Source: Isoetes taiwanensis
Lineage: Eukaryota; Streptophyta; Lycopodiopsida; Isoetales; Isoetaceae
Direction: 5' to 3'
Assembly: GCA_021234155.1 (NCBI GenBank)
Contig: JAJEKV010000036.1
Span: 13,531,426 to 13,595,425, forward strand
Length of the DNA stretch: 64,000 nucleotides
The notes below the pieces were generated by a model that was given only the letters and a program-made list of their open reading frames with translations, did no database searches and was not told the origin of the DNA. Numbering within the stretch: position 1 is the first letter of the stretch; each line of letters starts with the position of its first letter. A program made the translations under genes and the position numbers. Below, one piece after another: positions 32,171-42,077 of the stretch.

Positions 32171-32346
32171 CTTAGTTGGATTATAAGACTAGAATCCGCG
32201 CAATTTGGATAAGAGAACCCTGAAAGAGTGCTGGATCATTGATGGATCATACGAAGGCACTTGGATCATAAGAAGGCACTCCTGTCGTATAAGAAGCACT
32301 TGCGAGAGGTGCTCGAAACCAGACTTGATCAAATTCCTTTTTATAG
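32171..32346 (-). promoter_or_regulatory. Promoter and first exon of the minus-strand unit
   Basis: TATAAAAAGG on the minus strand (32346-32337) is a good TATA box. About 165 bases downstream AACTAAG|GTAAGC gives a strong splice donor (exon end 32171, intron from 32170). The first exon would be untranslated. The intron to the acceptor near 31790 is very AT-rich, as plant introns are. Confidence 0.5.
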
Positions 32347-32595
32347 AGCCATTGGGCTCATGCCCTTTTTCTTGGCATGGATTAGAATTGTTAGAATTGT
32401 ATGGAGCCCCAAAAAATGTGTAACTTTCCATGCAAATATCTCATCGGGGTTGTATGGAGCCCCAAAAAAAGATGAATTTACTCTGCATGCGGTTGTATAG
32501 GGCCCCAAGCAAAGTTGACTTCACCCAAAAAAAATCTTTGTAAATATAGCATGTGTCTAGATCCAATGCATCGAAGTCCACCTTTTAAAAAAAAT

Positions 32596-32722
32596 TATAG
32601 CCATGGATTCTGGGGCCATAATCCTCTAGATTCCAGGCCTAGAATCCATGGATTCTAGGGCCATAATCCTCTGTATTCCAGGCCTAGAATCCATGGATTT
32701 TGGCCCTAGAATCCATGGATTC
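32596..32722. repeat. Palindromic minisatellite, array 2 (Copia 2 target, left side)
   Basis: Units of CCATGGATTCTAGGCC / TAGAATCCATGG type. Read in reverse complement it contains the sequence found outside the inverted LTR at 37915-37976, supporting a single insertion of Copia element 2 into such an array. Confidence 0.8.
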
Positions 32723-33364
32723 TGAAGGAAAATGATCATGTAATATTAGTTTGAGCCTGCTTGTGAAGTTACTAGAGAAATGATCTAATCTAAGGGGCAT
32801 CGCATACTTAGATTGAATGACAAGGAACAAAGCAGTATGGTCTTTGTGCTCCTGAAGAATGAAGAACTTAATTGCACTTAGGGTCAAGACATTCGTTTGA
32901 GATGAGATAATATTCAAGTTAAATTGTTTCAATGGTTCGAGGTTGTAAAATTAAGAGGTGCATGTGGGATATTGTTTAAACACAGCTGGGCTCGCGAACT
33001 GAAATCTGCCTGTGGGATATTGTTGCGAAGTGAAGAAAATAGAAACACCAGGAAATCTGGCTTGCCGAGCTGATGCCACCGACTGTTCGTGCATTTAAGA
33101 TGGAGATGAGACGATTATAGTAATGCTGGAGCAGACAGAAGAATCGTCAAGCAAGTTCGAGTGCTTGGGCTATCGAGGGGTTGTAAAAAGTAAACGGGTA
33201 TAATTGCTACAGTAAACAATTCATATCCATATGAATAGTGCATGCTAAGATTCTTGTAATGGTCTAAACAAATTAATGATATTGCTCTTGGCTCAAGGTT
33301 GTCTTTAAAAGGTTTGTGCTAATAAGTAGACTTGTTTGGTCTAGCAAATTGTGAAATCCCTTCA
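32723..33364 (+). mobile_element. Copia element 2: LTR in + orientation
   Basis: 642 bp, starts TGAAGGAAAATGATC and ends GAAATCCCTTCA, giving 6-bp inverted termini (TGAAGG/CCTTCA). It is the reverse complement of 37977-38624 with few differences. The preceding 5 bases are GATTC. It is followed immediately by a primer-binding site, so it acts as a 5' LTR. Confidence 0.92.
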
Positions 33365-33377
33365 TTGGTATCAGAGC
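33365..33377 (+). promoter_or_regulatory. Primer-binding site, Copia element 2
   Basis: TTGGTATCAGAGC directly abuts the LTR end and matches the initiator-Met-tRNA primer site of plant Copia elements. Confidence 0.85.
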
Positions 33378-33382
33378 TAACA

Positions 33383-34393
33383 ATGTCAACAAGATTTGGA
33401 GCTAACCTGTTGACATCTATTGAAGTATTTAAGGGAGACACAGGTTTCCAAGTTTGGAAACATGGGATTAGGCAGGTGCTGGAGTTTGAAAATCTATGGT
33501 ATCTCATTGAGGAAGGCAATGCTAACACAGTGGTAAATTCTGAGAGTTCAAGTGCTGAAGGAGCTGAAAGCTCGACTGCTGAAAAATCCACTGCAGGTGA
33601 TGGAGGTAATATGGCTACTGTTGCATCAAAAATAATTGCAGGTCCAGCAGAAAAATTGAAGATAATGGAGGCTCAAGCAATTATTACAAGCAAAGTAGGT
33701 GCTGCTATCAAACTCAAGTTGAGAGGTATGAATCCTAAAGATATGTGGAAATATATGGTGAATCAATATGAGATTAAAACGTCTTCTCAGATTGATGTTT
33801 TGGAAAAACAACTTAGGAAACTAAAGCTATATGAAAAAGACAATTTGACAGAATTTTTAGAGAAGTTTGACTCCATTATAGTTGATCTTGATGGGGCAGG
33901 AATTATCTTGAATGAACACTATCAGATTTTGTCATTGGCTAGGTCAGTATCTCACAACAGTCAATTATCTACCTTGATAAGAAATGTTGCAAGGTCAAAG
34001 GAACATGCTGTTCAAATGATTAGAACTGAGTTTGAGCAAAGGGGAATTGAGTTAGATGAAGAAGAAAATTCTACTGAAGTCTTGTTTGCTGGAAGATATA
34101 AGAAAAGTGGAAATGCTAATAAAGAGAAAGTAGGGCCATGTTATAATTGCAACCAGTTTGGTCATCTTAAGGCTGAATGCCCAAATGAAGGCAGAATGAT
34201 AAGATGTTATAACTGTGATGGAAAAGGTCACATGGCAGCAAGCTGCCCTAGTCCAAAGGGAAATTTTGGGAAAGGTAGAGGAAGAGGAAAAGGTTCTAAC
34301 TATAAGGGTGGATCAGGAAGAGGAAAAATAATACAAAGGTCGCTTAAGGTTTCAGAGTTTGAGATTCAAAGGCTCGAACCTCTACCAAAATAA
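33383..34393 (+). CDS. Copia element 2: gag protein (open frame)
   Basis: 336 residues from the ATG after the primer site (MSTRFGANLLTSIEVFKGDT). The frame opens 51 bases earlier, but that start lies in the LTR. It contains the Copia gag core (KTSSQIDVLEKQLRKLKLYE, then LEKFDSIIVDLDGAG), two CCHC zinc knuckles (CYNCNQFGHLKAEC and CYNCDGKGHMAASC) and a Gly/Arg/Lys tail. It is the only long intact frame of the element. Normally gag continues into pol; here the frame stops at 34393, and pol is found inverted at 38.6-42.1 kb. Confidence 0.9.
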   Translation: MSTRFGANLLTSIEVFKGDTGFQVWKHGIRQVLEFENLWYLIEEGNANTVVNSESSSAEGAESSTAEKSTAGDGGNMATVASKIIAGPAEKLKIMEAQAIITSKVGAAIKLKLRGMNPKDMWKYMVNQYEIKTSSQIDVLEKQLRKLKLYEKDNLTEFLEKFDSIIVDLDGAGIILNEHYQILSLARSVSHNSQLSTLIRNVARSKEHAVQMIRTEFEQRGIELDEEENSTEVLFAGRYKKSGNANKEKVGPCYNCNQFGHLKAECPNEGRMIRCYNCDGKGHMAASCPSPKGNFGKGRGRGKGSNYKGGSGRGKIIQRSLKVSEFEIQRLEPLPK

Positions 34394-34636
34394 TTCAACA
34401 TCCTAAAAAAAATGCTTTCGATGTTTTGGATCCTCTTGATGCCTCCTGTTTCGATTATGGTCATTTATGACAGGGGGTGCTTATGATTTTGAAATATGGA
34501 ATACGGGTTCGCCTAAGATTTTGGAATATGAAATATCGAGACTCCTCTGTATATGGGTTCGTGTAAGGTTTCAAATTTTGAGATACAAGGGCTCGAACCT
34601 CTACCAAAATAATTCAATATCCTAAAATAAATGTTT
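34345..34636. repeat. Breakpoint region: direct repeat around an inverted-duplicate segment
   Basis: 34345-34418 and 34563-34636 are direct repeats of about 74 bp, sharing GGCTCGAACCTCTACCAAAA. Between them 34426-34557 is the gag-pol junction segment that also occurs inverted at 41987-42118 at roughly 90% identity. This marks one breakpoint of the rearrangement that inverted the pol half. Confidence 0.75.
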
Positions 34637-35814
34637 TAACCAATGCTACCAGCAAACTATTGTGCTTATTTTTTCTATTGATTCCGTGGTTTTTTTTTTT
34701 CCCAATAATAACCTTTTCAAATGCTTTAGGGGTATGGTCTATGGTCTCAAGGATAGTGATTTATGCATCCATATCAAATCCCCCCGCTCTGTGCGGAAGT
34801 CTGTAGGAAATAGACAGAAATTGTCAAATGCTTACAAACAAAGATGTGGTGTCCAGGAGCAACTTAAGGCATTGAAATGGAGGATGGCTAGTCGATCTGT
34901 TCTATGCCATTCAAGAATAAGACCAAAGCTAACCACTACAGTGATGATGCATTATATTGGTCAAACTAGTCTACCATAGTATGATGCACCCTGCTTGTAT
35001 CGCTAATATCATGCGCTGGGCTCCAATAACACTTGGACATAACTTTCAATACATCACGAATCGTAGTTAACTGGAGCAGTACATTTGGTAAAGAATAGGT
35101 TCAGATACTAGTTTGGGAAGTTATTCTCGGTGATAGCTTGTATTGGCTAGCTTCTCAACAAAGTCACTTCAGTGTTTCTTGTAGAAGAATCTAGGTTCCT
35201 TAGTTTAAGTAGGGTCTATAGTACCTTGTGAAAACTAGATCATTTTGTATATGGCCTTTGCTTAAAATATAATGTTGCTTAATGTCCCATAATAGACTGC
35301 ATATCCCCATTTAATGAACAATCCAATTTCGGATACTTGGTGCCAAATAGAAATTGATGGCTTCATGGTAATAGTCTATATGACCATGCACACATTTGTT
35401 TTCTTTAATTTGTATATCTTATTAAATATTTATTTTCTTTTCTTGCCCTCAAATAACACCCTTTGTTTGTGACATACATAGCTAAGAGAACCTAGGCCTT
35501 CCTTCCATATCATCCTTCAATATACTTTTTTTCCATACGATCATTTCTACAGATTCAAACTCCAGAATTTAGCATTCAAATACTCTATCCAATCGATATA
35601 TATTCCTTACTGTATTGGTTGGTCTAACTGGATTTCTTAAATATCGAGTTCGGGCTATAGCAAGTTCCATGTTAGTGACTTATGATAGTAAAATTATAAT
35701 GAAGTGCAAGCTATACAATTGCTCTAACTCCCACATAATGAACATGTTAAGGTACATATTTGTGGGTGTCAAAGACTATAGGATGTTGGAGGTTGCAACT
35801 CGGATATGCTCACA
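34637..35814. other. No recognised gene
   Basis: AT-rich. Open pieces at 34662-34979 and 35615-35863 have no recognisable motif. It may include more of the unit that carries the DUF7869-like sequence downstream. Confidence 0.3.
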
Positions 35815-36170
35815 ATATATGATACAACTAAACCTACATATGCATAGACTTCTTCAATTCTAGAGTTTGAGGCTTTGAAGACCAAGGTGACCAATAAATC
35901 AGGCAAACCATATGATGTGCCTCCGAGGAAAATCTCAAGACCGAAAATGCTACCGAGGAGGCTTTACCTTCAGTTTGATAATTGCTTGGGCCAGAATAAG
36001 AACAGATATGTATTTTCATACATTTCTTACATTATATGGCAAGGTGTGCTTGATGAGGTGCAGTTGGAGTTCATGATGGTTGGGCACACACATAATAATA
36101 TAGATGCTTTGTTCGGCAATTACTCTGCTCTTTTGAGATGGTCGGATGCACTAACCATTCCAAGTTAAGC
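35815..36170 (+). pseudogene. DUF7869-like fragment, copy A
   Basis: The + frame contains RLYLQFDNCLGQNKNRYVF, then FMMVGHTHNNIDALFG, the diagnostic stretch of the DUF7869 family, which occurs in many plant and animal proteins associated with repetitive DNA. The spaced Asp/Asn, His and Asp residues suggest an RNase H-like (DDE transposase-type) fold, which is inference. Only about 95 residues of the domain are present. Copy B at 37300-37689 is about 1.5 kb away, same orientation. Both are followed by the same ~190-bp non-coding sequence. Confidence 0.7.
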
Positions 36171-36344
36171 AGTTATTTTGGGAATGTAGCTCGAAGGCTC
36201 CTTGGTGGTAATACCCCTACCACTTTGCCACATCATAGGCAAAACTGGTGCTGCTAGCATGCTTACATGGGCTTGTTTGGTATATTACCATGCATGTGGC
36301 ATAGCTTGCATATCACTTGCAACAATTTTTCCCTTAAAGTGAGC

Positions 36345-37140
36345 ACCCTCCTGTAATGGTAGGTACGGATAATCAGATTCATCCCCAATCTCCTTGCTTG
36401 TAAAGCAGCACCTCCATGAGCACACCCACGACCTGCCCACCACCAAGAGGATCTTCCACAGCTCTGTGATAACCAAGAATTCTCGCCATTGAGCTCAAGA
36501 TAGCCAATGTTATAGTTGGGTTAAATTTGCTAACCTAATGTAGAGTGGTCTAATCAGTGTTTGCATTGTTTGAACCTAAATGCTGTTAAAACTTTTAACC
36601 TAATCCTAGCTAAGATATCCAAACTTAATCTTTCAGGCACAAACTGCAATCCAATGGAAACTTAATTCTTACATTCACTGAGGCACACAAATATAACCAA
36701 CGTTTAATTTTTCATGCTCCTCACTTATCTAGTGCGCACTCATAGTTGTCTTGATTGCATTTTTTGTCGCAAGGTTTTACTGAGTAGGAGAGCTTCACAG
36801 CATAATAGGACGACTTGCTCTTAACAAAAAATGAGCCTAATCTATGTTCTTGCTGACCACCTGCACAAACTGGAGACTAAAGAGTCCATAAAAAGCTCTG
36901 AGCTCACACCACATAATATTTGGACACCACGACTAGAGTTGATGGATTCCAGGATTATATATATCCAAGTAACTTAGCACCAAGGTAAGTTCACACATAC
37001 AAAAGAGATGTCTCATAAAAAAACGATAAATAAAAGCTCAGGCCAGAATAAAACAAGCAGAAAACTTGTTCGACCTGCCCTGGCCATTCAAAGACAGATT
37101 AATACTGAAGGCTCATGAAGATTTGGATAGATATAGCCAA
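36345..37140 (-). pseudogene. Inverted copy of the 3' end and 3' flank of the GIL1-like gene
   Basis: Read on the minus strand, this contains the last ~15 codons (EPSVLICL then stop; the gene has EPSVPICL), then the 3' UTR and flank as at 27026-28010. About 260 bases of the gene's flank (27472-27731) are missing. The sequence is diverged by substitutions and small indels. Homology fades upstream near 37140. It sits exactly between the two DUF7869-like copies, so a host gene end has been carried into this repeat unit. Confidence 0.85.
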
Positions 37141-37299
37141 GTCGGTCTGGAGAGGGGAGCTTTTGAATGCTAGCGGGCCATGGTACAAGAGCACTAGGAT
37201 ATTTTTCGGTTGAGCTTTGGCAGAATGACTCTAACTTTCACATTGGGTCTCTTAATCATGTATTGAAGACACTCGAAGATTCACCTGAAGATAACTAAG

Positions 37300-37689
37300 G
37301 CCATATATGTAATACAACTAAACCTACATGTGCATAGGCTTCTTCAATTCTAGAGTTTTTAGACCAAGGTGATCAATAAATCATGCAAACCATATGATGT
37401 GCCTCCGAAGAAAATCTCAAGACTAAAAAAGCTACCGAGGAAGCTTTACCTTCAACTTGATAATTGCTTTACCCAGAATAAAAATAGATATGTGTTTTCA
37501 TACTTTTCTTACCTTATATGGCAGGGTGTGTTTGATGAGGAGCAGTTGGGGTTCATGATGGTTGGACACACACATAATAATATAGATGCTTTGTTCAATT
37601 ACTCTACTCATTTGAGAAGGTCGGATGCACTAAATATTCCAGAGTTAATGCAGTTGTTTCAAGAATGTAGCTCAAAGGCTGCTTGGTGA
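37300..37689 (+). pseudogene. DUF7869-like fragment, copy B
   Basis: The frame KLYLQLDNCFTQNKNRYVF, then GFMMVGHTHNNIDALF, continuing about 20 residues further than copy A (PELMQLFQECSSKAAW). It matches copy A including the flanking TGTGCATAGGCTTC and the downstream CACTTTGCCACATCATAG-like sequence, with small indels. It lacks the N-terminal part of the family domain. With copy A it forms a ~1.49-kb direct repeat. Confidence 0.7.
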
Positions 37690-37914
37690 TAATACCCCTA
37701 CCACTACCACATCATGGGTAAAGTTGGTGTTGCCAGGTATGCAATAAAATTTGCAGCTCACATGGTCTTGTTTGGTATGTTACCATGCATGCGACATAGC
37801 TTGCAAGATGCCTATATCATTATTGCAACAAATTTCCCCTTAAAGTGAGCACCCTCCTCTAGTGGTGGGTACGCGCACACTATTGGCTTCCCTAAATGAC
37901 ATATAGGGTCGCCG

Positions 37915-37976
37915 GATTCGAGGCCCGGAATCCAACGATTCTGGGCCATAATCCTCTAGATTCCAGGCCTAGAATC
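37915..37976. repeat. Palindromic minisatellite, array 3 (Copia 2 target, other side)
   Basis: CTCTAGATTCCAGGCCTAG-type units abutting the inverted LTR. The bases next to the LTR are GAATC on +, i.e. GATTC on the element's strand, the same 5 bases that precede the + LTR at 32718-32722. Confidence 0.8.
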
Positions 37977-38624
37977 TGAAGGGATTTCACAATTTGCTAG
38001 ACCAAACAAGTCTACTTATTAGCACAAACCGTTTAAAGACAACCTTGAGCCAAGAGCAATATCATTAATTTGTTTAGACCATTACAAGAATCTTAGCATG
38101 CACTATTCATATGGATATGAATTGTTTACTGTAGCAATTATACCCGTTTACTTTTTACAACCCCTCGAGAGCCCAAGCACTCGAACTTGCTTGACGATTC
38201 TTCTGTCTGTGCCAGCATTACTATAATCGTCTCATCTCCAACTTAACTGCACGAACAGTCGGTGGCATCAGCTCGGCAAGCCGAATTTCCTGGTGTTTCT
38301 ATTTTCTTCACTTCACAACAATATCCCACAGGCAGATTTCCGTTCGCGAGCCCAGCTGTGTTTTCGTGTAAACAATATCCCACATGCACCTCTTAATTTT
38401 ACAACCTCGAACCATTGAAACAATTTAACTTGAATATTATCTCATCTCAAACGAATGTCTTGACCCTAAGTGCAATTAAGTTCTTCATTCTTCAGGAATA
38501 CAAAGAGCATACTGCTCTGTTCCTTGTCATTCAATCTAAGTATGCCATGCCCCTTAGATTAGATCATTTCTCTAGTAACTTCACAAGCAGGCTCAACCTA
38601 ATATTACATGATCATTTTCCTTCA
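37977..38624 (-). mobile_element. Copia element 2: LTR in - orientation (3' LTR)
   Basis: 648 bp, reverse complement of 32723-33364 with small indels. On the minus strand it follows pol and a purine-rich tract (GAAGGGGGAAA, 38625-38636), as a 3' LTR should. Its outer flank is GATTC. Confidence 0.92.
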
Positions 38625-38627
38625 TTT

Positions 38628-39151
38628 CCCCCTTCATGTAATATTTCTGTATTACTGTATTGGATCACGCTCCTTAGTTCCAGAAACCTGTATACTGGCA
38701 GAGCTTTTGTCATTATATCAGCTACTTGGTCTTCAGTGCTTATGTAGGTCAGATGTAAAAGTCCTTTGCTTACCACATCCCTAATGAAATGAACCTCCAG
38801 ATCTATATGTTTAGATCTTTCATGCAATACAGGATTTTTAGACATTGCAATACAGCTGGTGCTGTCACAAAATACTACTGTAGGTTTGTTCCGAAGCACA
38901 TGCAGTTCATCTAGTAACCTCCTTTCCCAAATAATTTCCTTTGCAACCAATGTTGCTGCATTATACTCTGCCTCAGCAGTTGATAATGCCACACTATTTT
39001 GGTTTTTACATTTCCATGCCACAGGAGCTCCTCCCAACAAAATTATGTAACCTGAAGTTGATCTCCTGTTGTCAAGATCCCCTACCCAGTCTGAGTCACA
39101 ATAAGCTGTCAGATTTAAATCATTTGACTTATAGCAAACTCCAAGTTCCAT
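38628..39151 (-). pseudogene. Copia element 2: RNase H
   Basis: Complete Copia-type RNase H: YCDSDWVGDLDNRRSTSGY, LSTAEAEYNAATLVAKEIIW, then FCDSTSCIAMSKNPVLH followed by KHIDLEVHFIRD, which include the catalytic acidic residues. The frame continues a few residues into the 3' LTR at 38612. It is separated from the reverse transcriptase upstream by a stop at about 39165. The domain itself looks intact. Confidence 0.88.
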
Positions 39152-39163
39152 GGTACCCTTAAT

Positions 39164-40223
39164 TTACCTCGAGATCCTTTTTGCAGCAATCCAATGACCC
39201 TTACCTGGATCATTATTATACTTGTTAAGAATGTTTACAGCAAAAGAGATGTCTGGTCTGGTAGAATTAGCAACATACAACAAACATCCAATCAGAGATC
39301 TATAAGGAATGTTCTCCATCTGTTCTCTTTCTTTTGCATTTTGTGGACTCATAAGCTTTGAGATTTTATGTCCAGGAGCAATAGGAGAATTTGCAGCATT
39401 ACAATTCTTCATGCCAAATCTCTCAAGCATATTTTCAACATGCATTCTTTGATTTAACAACAAGGTCTTTTTTTCTCTATTTCTTTAAACTTCTATACCC
39501 AAGAACCTTTTTAATTCCCCAAGATCTGTCATTTGAATCCTCTTATTTAAAATGTGTTTGCACTGATCCAGAATCTTTTTTCCTTTTGCAACCATAATGT
39601 TATCATCAACATAAAGACCAATAATGCACCAATTTTGCTGATCTCCAAATCTGTATAAATTCCCATCAAAATTCAACTTCACAAATCCTTGTTTTTGCAA
39701 ATAGTTATTCATGCAATTATATCATTCCCTTGGTGATTGCTTTAAGCCATAAACAGCTCTTTTCAACTTCCAAACTTTCCCATCTCCAGTCTCAAATCCA
39801 GGAGCCTGTTTTAAATAAATTTCCTCTTCAAGTTTGGCATTCAAAAACGTTGTACTTACATCCATATGATGTATTTCAAGATCATGAGAATTTGCAATGG
39901 CAAGCAACATTCTTAAACTATTTATCTTAACCAAAGGTGAAAAGGTTTCATCATAATCTCGTCCTCTTTTTTGAGTGAAGCCTTGAGCTACAAGCCTGGC
40001 CTAAGAGGATGTCTGGCTTTCCTTCAATTCCAGGTTTAATTCTAAATACCCATTTGTTCCCAATGATATTTTTACCTGCAGGTCTATCAACTATCTCATA
40101 TGTGTCTGTTCTTTGGAAAGCTTTCATTTCTTCTTCCATAGCTGCCAACCATTGCTTTGCATATTTTCCATTAACTGCTTCAAAATAACTTTTTGGTAAT
40201 TCAGCACTCTCCAAGCTTAACAC
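39164..40223 (-). pseudogene. Copia element 2: reverse transcriptase, several stops and shifts
   Basis: Four minus-strand frames in order: 40223-39951 (WLAAMEEEMKAFQRTDTYEI, IGNKWVFRIKPG), 39934-39722 (HHMDVSTTFLNAKLEEEIYL, KLKRAVYGLKQSPRE), 39712-39485 (IIGLYVDDNIMVAKG with the catalytic YVDD), and 39463-39164 (RPDISFAVNILNKY). The order and motifs are those of Copia RT. Breaks occur near 40000, 39720, 39480 and 39165, so no full enzyme can be made. Confidence 0.88.
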
Positions 40224-40246
40224 ATCAAATACACTATGGATTTCAC

Positions 40247-40468
40247 CTACATGAGGCTGAAACCTTTTGCTCCTTCCTTCTTTATTTCTGCCATGATTTC
40301 CATCAACCTTTTATTTTCATCTTCCAACATTTGAGCCTCAGTTCTCCTTGGTTTTCTTTTTGGTTTGTCTGGAACATTTGTATCTATTTGTTTATCCATG
40401 ACTTCTTCTCTATGAATGACCTCTTCATTTATTTTTTTCTGCTTCACTTTCATAATCTGAGTCATCAC
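40247..40468 (-). pseudogene. Copia element 2: charged linker between integrase and RT
   Basis: A 73-codon Lys/Glu-rich frame (DKQIDTNVPDKPKRKPRRTE), typical of the variable linker after Copia integrase. It is out of phase with integrase because of a shift around a 7-base A/T run near 40430. Confidence 0.6.
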
Positions 40469-42077
40469 TAGAATATTCCACTGTTTTCATCATTTCATCC
40501 TTTGGGTTCTCTTCCAGAATTTCAGTCTTAACTTCTGCTCTTTCTTCCAGAGGTTCAGTTTTAACAATTTCACATTTGTCTGATTCGTTTACCTTTGGAA
40601 TCAACTTATAGAATTGTGTCTCATCAAATACTACATCCCTACTGATAACAACTTTCCTTTTTGCAGGATCAAAGAGCCTATAGGCTTTGGAGTTTTCATC
40701 ATAACCTACCAAATATGTGATATATGCTCGGTTATCTAATTTTCTTCTTAGTTCTTCTGGTACATGTGCAAATGCAAGACATCCATAAGCTCTTAAATTA
40801 TCAAAGCAAAGCAACTTACCTGACCATAGCATATCTGGAGCGGCTCCATTAGTACTTTTGGTTGGCAGCAAGTTTTGAACATATACTGCAGTTTTAACTG
40901 CTTCATCCCAAATATGGTTTGGCAGACCTGAATATTTTAGCATGGACCTGACAGCATTTAACAAAGTCCTATTCTTTCTTTCTGCTACTCCATTTTGTTG
41001 TGGGGAGAACCTGCATGTCAACTGCCTCTTGATTCCAAGTTTTCCACAAAAATCCTTGAACTCCTTTGACATATACTCACCACCTCGATCAGATCTCAAG
41101 CATTTTAATTTTCTTCCAGTTTCAAGTTGTACTTCAGCAATGAATAGTTTCAAAGCATTAAAAGCTTGATCTTTAGTTTTCAAACAGTAGCATTTTGTTT
41201 TTCTGCTAAAGTCATCTATAAAGGTCATGAAATATCTGTGCCCAGTCATGCTTGTTACATATATTGGACCACACAAGTCAGTATGCACAAGATCCAAGAT
41301 TCCCTTTGCTCTCTTGGTAGATTTCTTAAAGGGCTGCCTTGTTTGTTTTCCCAACATACATCCTGCACACAATTTGTTTCCAGATTTGTCCTCCTTTGCT
41401 TTAATCCAATTCTTTTTGGCCATCATCTCAACATTTGTCATATTTGTATGACACATCCTGTTATGCCAAACTTTCAAAGATGGATATTCTACAATGTTCA
41501 AATTTGGCATTTGCTCAAGATCAAAACCAAACAAGTTTCCAACACGTTTGCCAATAAACTTAACTTCATTTCCCCAAAGAATTTTACATTCAAGTTTCTC
41601 AAAATTGACCTTATAACCAAGATCAACTAACTGGCATACAGAAATTAAATTCTTGACTAATCCAGGAACACAAAAAACATCCTTGAGTTCTACAGCTTTT
41701 CCATTTAGATCAAACAATTCTAAAACACCAAAGTCTTCTATCTCTTGCAAACTTCCATCCCCTAGTTGTACATAACCAGCTCCCTTTTTCTTGCACTCCT
41801 TGAGCAATTTTGAATCACATGTCACGGTCTTTTCAGCTCTTGAATCTATTACCAAGAATTTGTTATTGTTCTTTTTCAAATCACTTGAAACAGACATAAT
41901 GCAATCATTATTTACCTCAGTTGTTTCATCAATCTCCTCCTCTTCAACTGATTTTGATTCCTGAATGATATTCATGGTTGGATTCCCCCATATACAGAGG
42001 AGTCTCGGTATTTCATATTCCAAAACCTTAGGCGAACCAATATTCCATGTTTCAAAATCATAGGCACCCTCAGTCAT
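40425..42077 (-). CDS. Copia element 2: protease-integrase frame
   Basis: 550 codons open. After about 65 residues comes a degenerate protease site (FLVIDSRAEKTVTCDSKLL; the usual DSGA reads DSRA). Then the GAG-pre-integrase zinc site (VWHNRMCHTNMTNVE, CAGCMLGKQTRQPF) and an integrase core with LVHTDLCGPI, FIDDFSRK, LRSDRGGEYMSKEF and FSPQQNGVAERKNRTLL (D, D, E all present). The C-terminal part has AYGCLAFAHVPEELRRKLD and FDPAKRKVVISRDVVFDE. Protease cleaves the polyprotein and integrase inserts the cDNA. The upstream end at 42077 coincides with the inversion breakpoint region. Confidence 0.9.
   Translation of the reverse strand: MTEGAYDFETWNIGSPKVLEYEIPRLLCIWGNPTMNIIQESKSVEEEEIDETTEVNNDCIMSVSSDLKKNNNKFLVIDSRAEKTVTCDSKLLKECKKKGAGYVQLGDGSLQEIEDFGVLELFDLNGKAVELKDVFCVPGLVKNLISVCQLVDLGYKVNFEKLECKILWGNEVKFIGKRVGNLFGFDLEQMPNLNIVEYPSLKVWHNRMCHTNMTNVEMMAKKNWIKAKEDKSGNKLCAGCMLGKQTRQPFKKSTKRAKGILDLVHTDLCGPIYVTSMTGHRYFMTFIDDFSRKTKCYCLKTKDQAFNALKLFIAEVQLETGRKLKCLRSDRGGEYMSKEFKDFCGKLGIKRQLTCRFSPQQNGVAERKNRTLLNAVRSMLKYSGLPNHIWDEAVKTAVYVQNLLPTKSTNGAAPDMLWSGKLLCFDNLRAYGCLAFAHVPEELRRKLDNRAYITYLVGYDENSKAYRLFDPAKRKVVISRDVVFDETQFYKLIPKVNESDKCEIVKTEPLEERAEVKTEILEENPKDEMMKTVEYSSDDSDYESEAEKNK

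Noticed and set aside
33332-33382. Upstream extension of the Copia 2 gag ORF
   Set aside because: It lies in the LTR and across the primer-binding site; the ATG at 33383 matches the gag start of element 1.
40942-41630. Plus-strand ORFs of 75-154 codons opposite Copia integrase
   Set aside because: Antisense shadows of the conserved minus-strand integrase frame.
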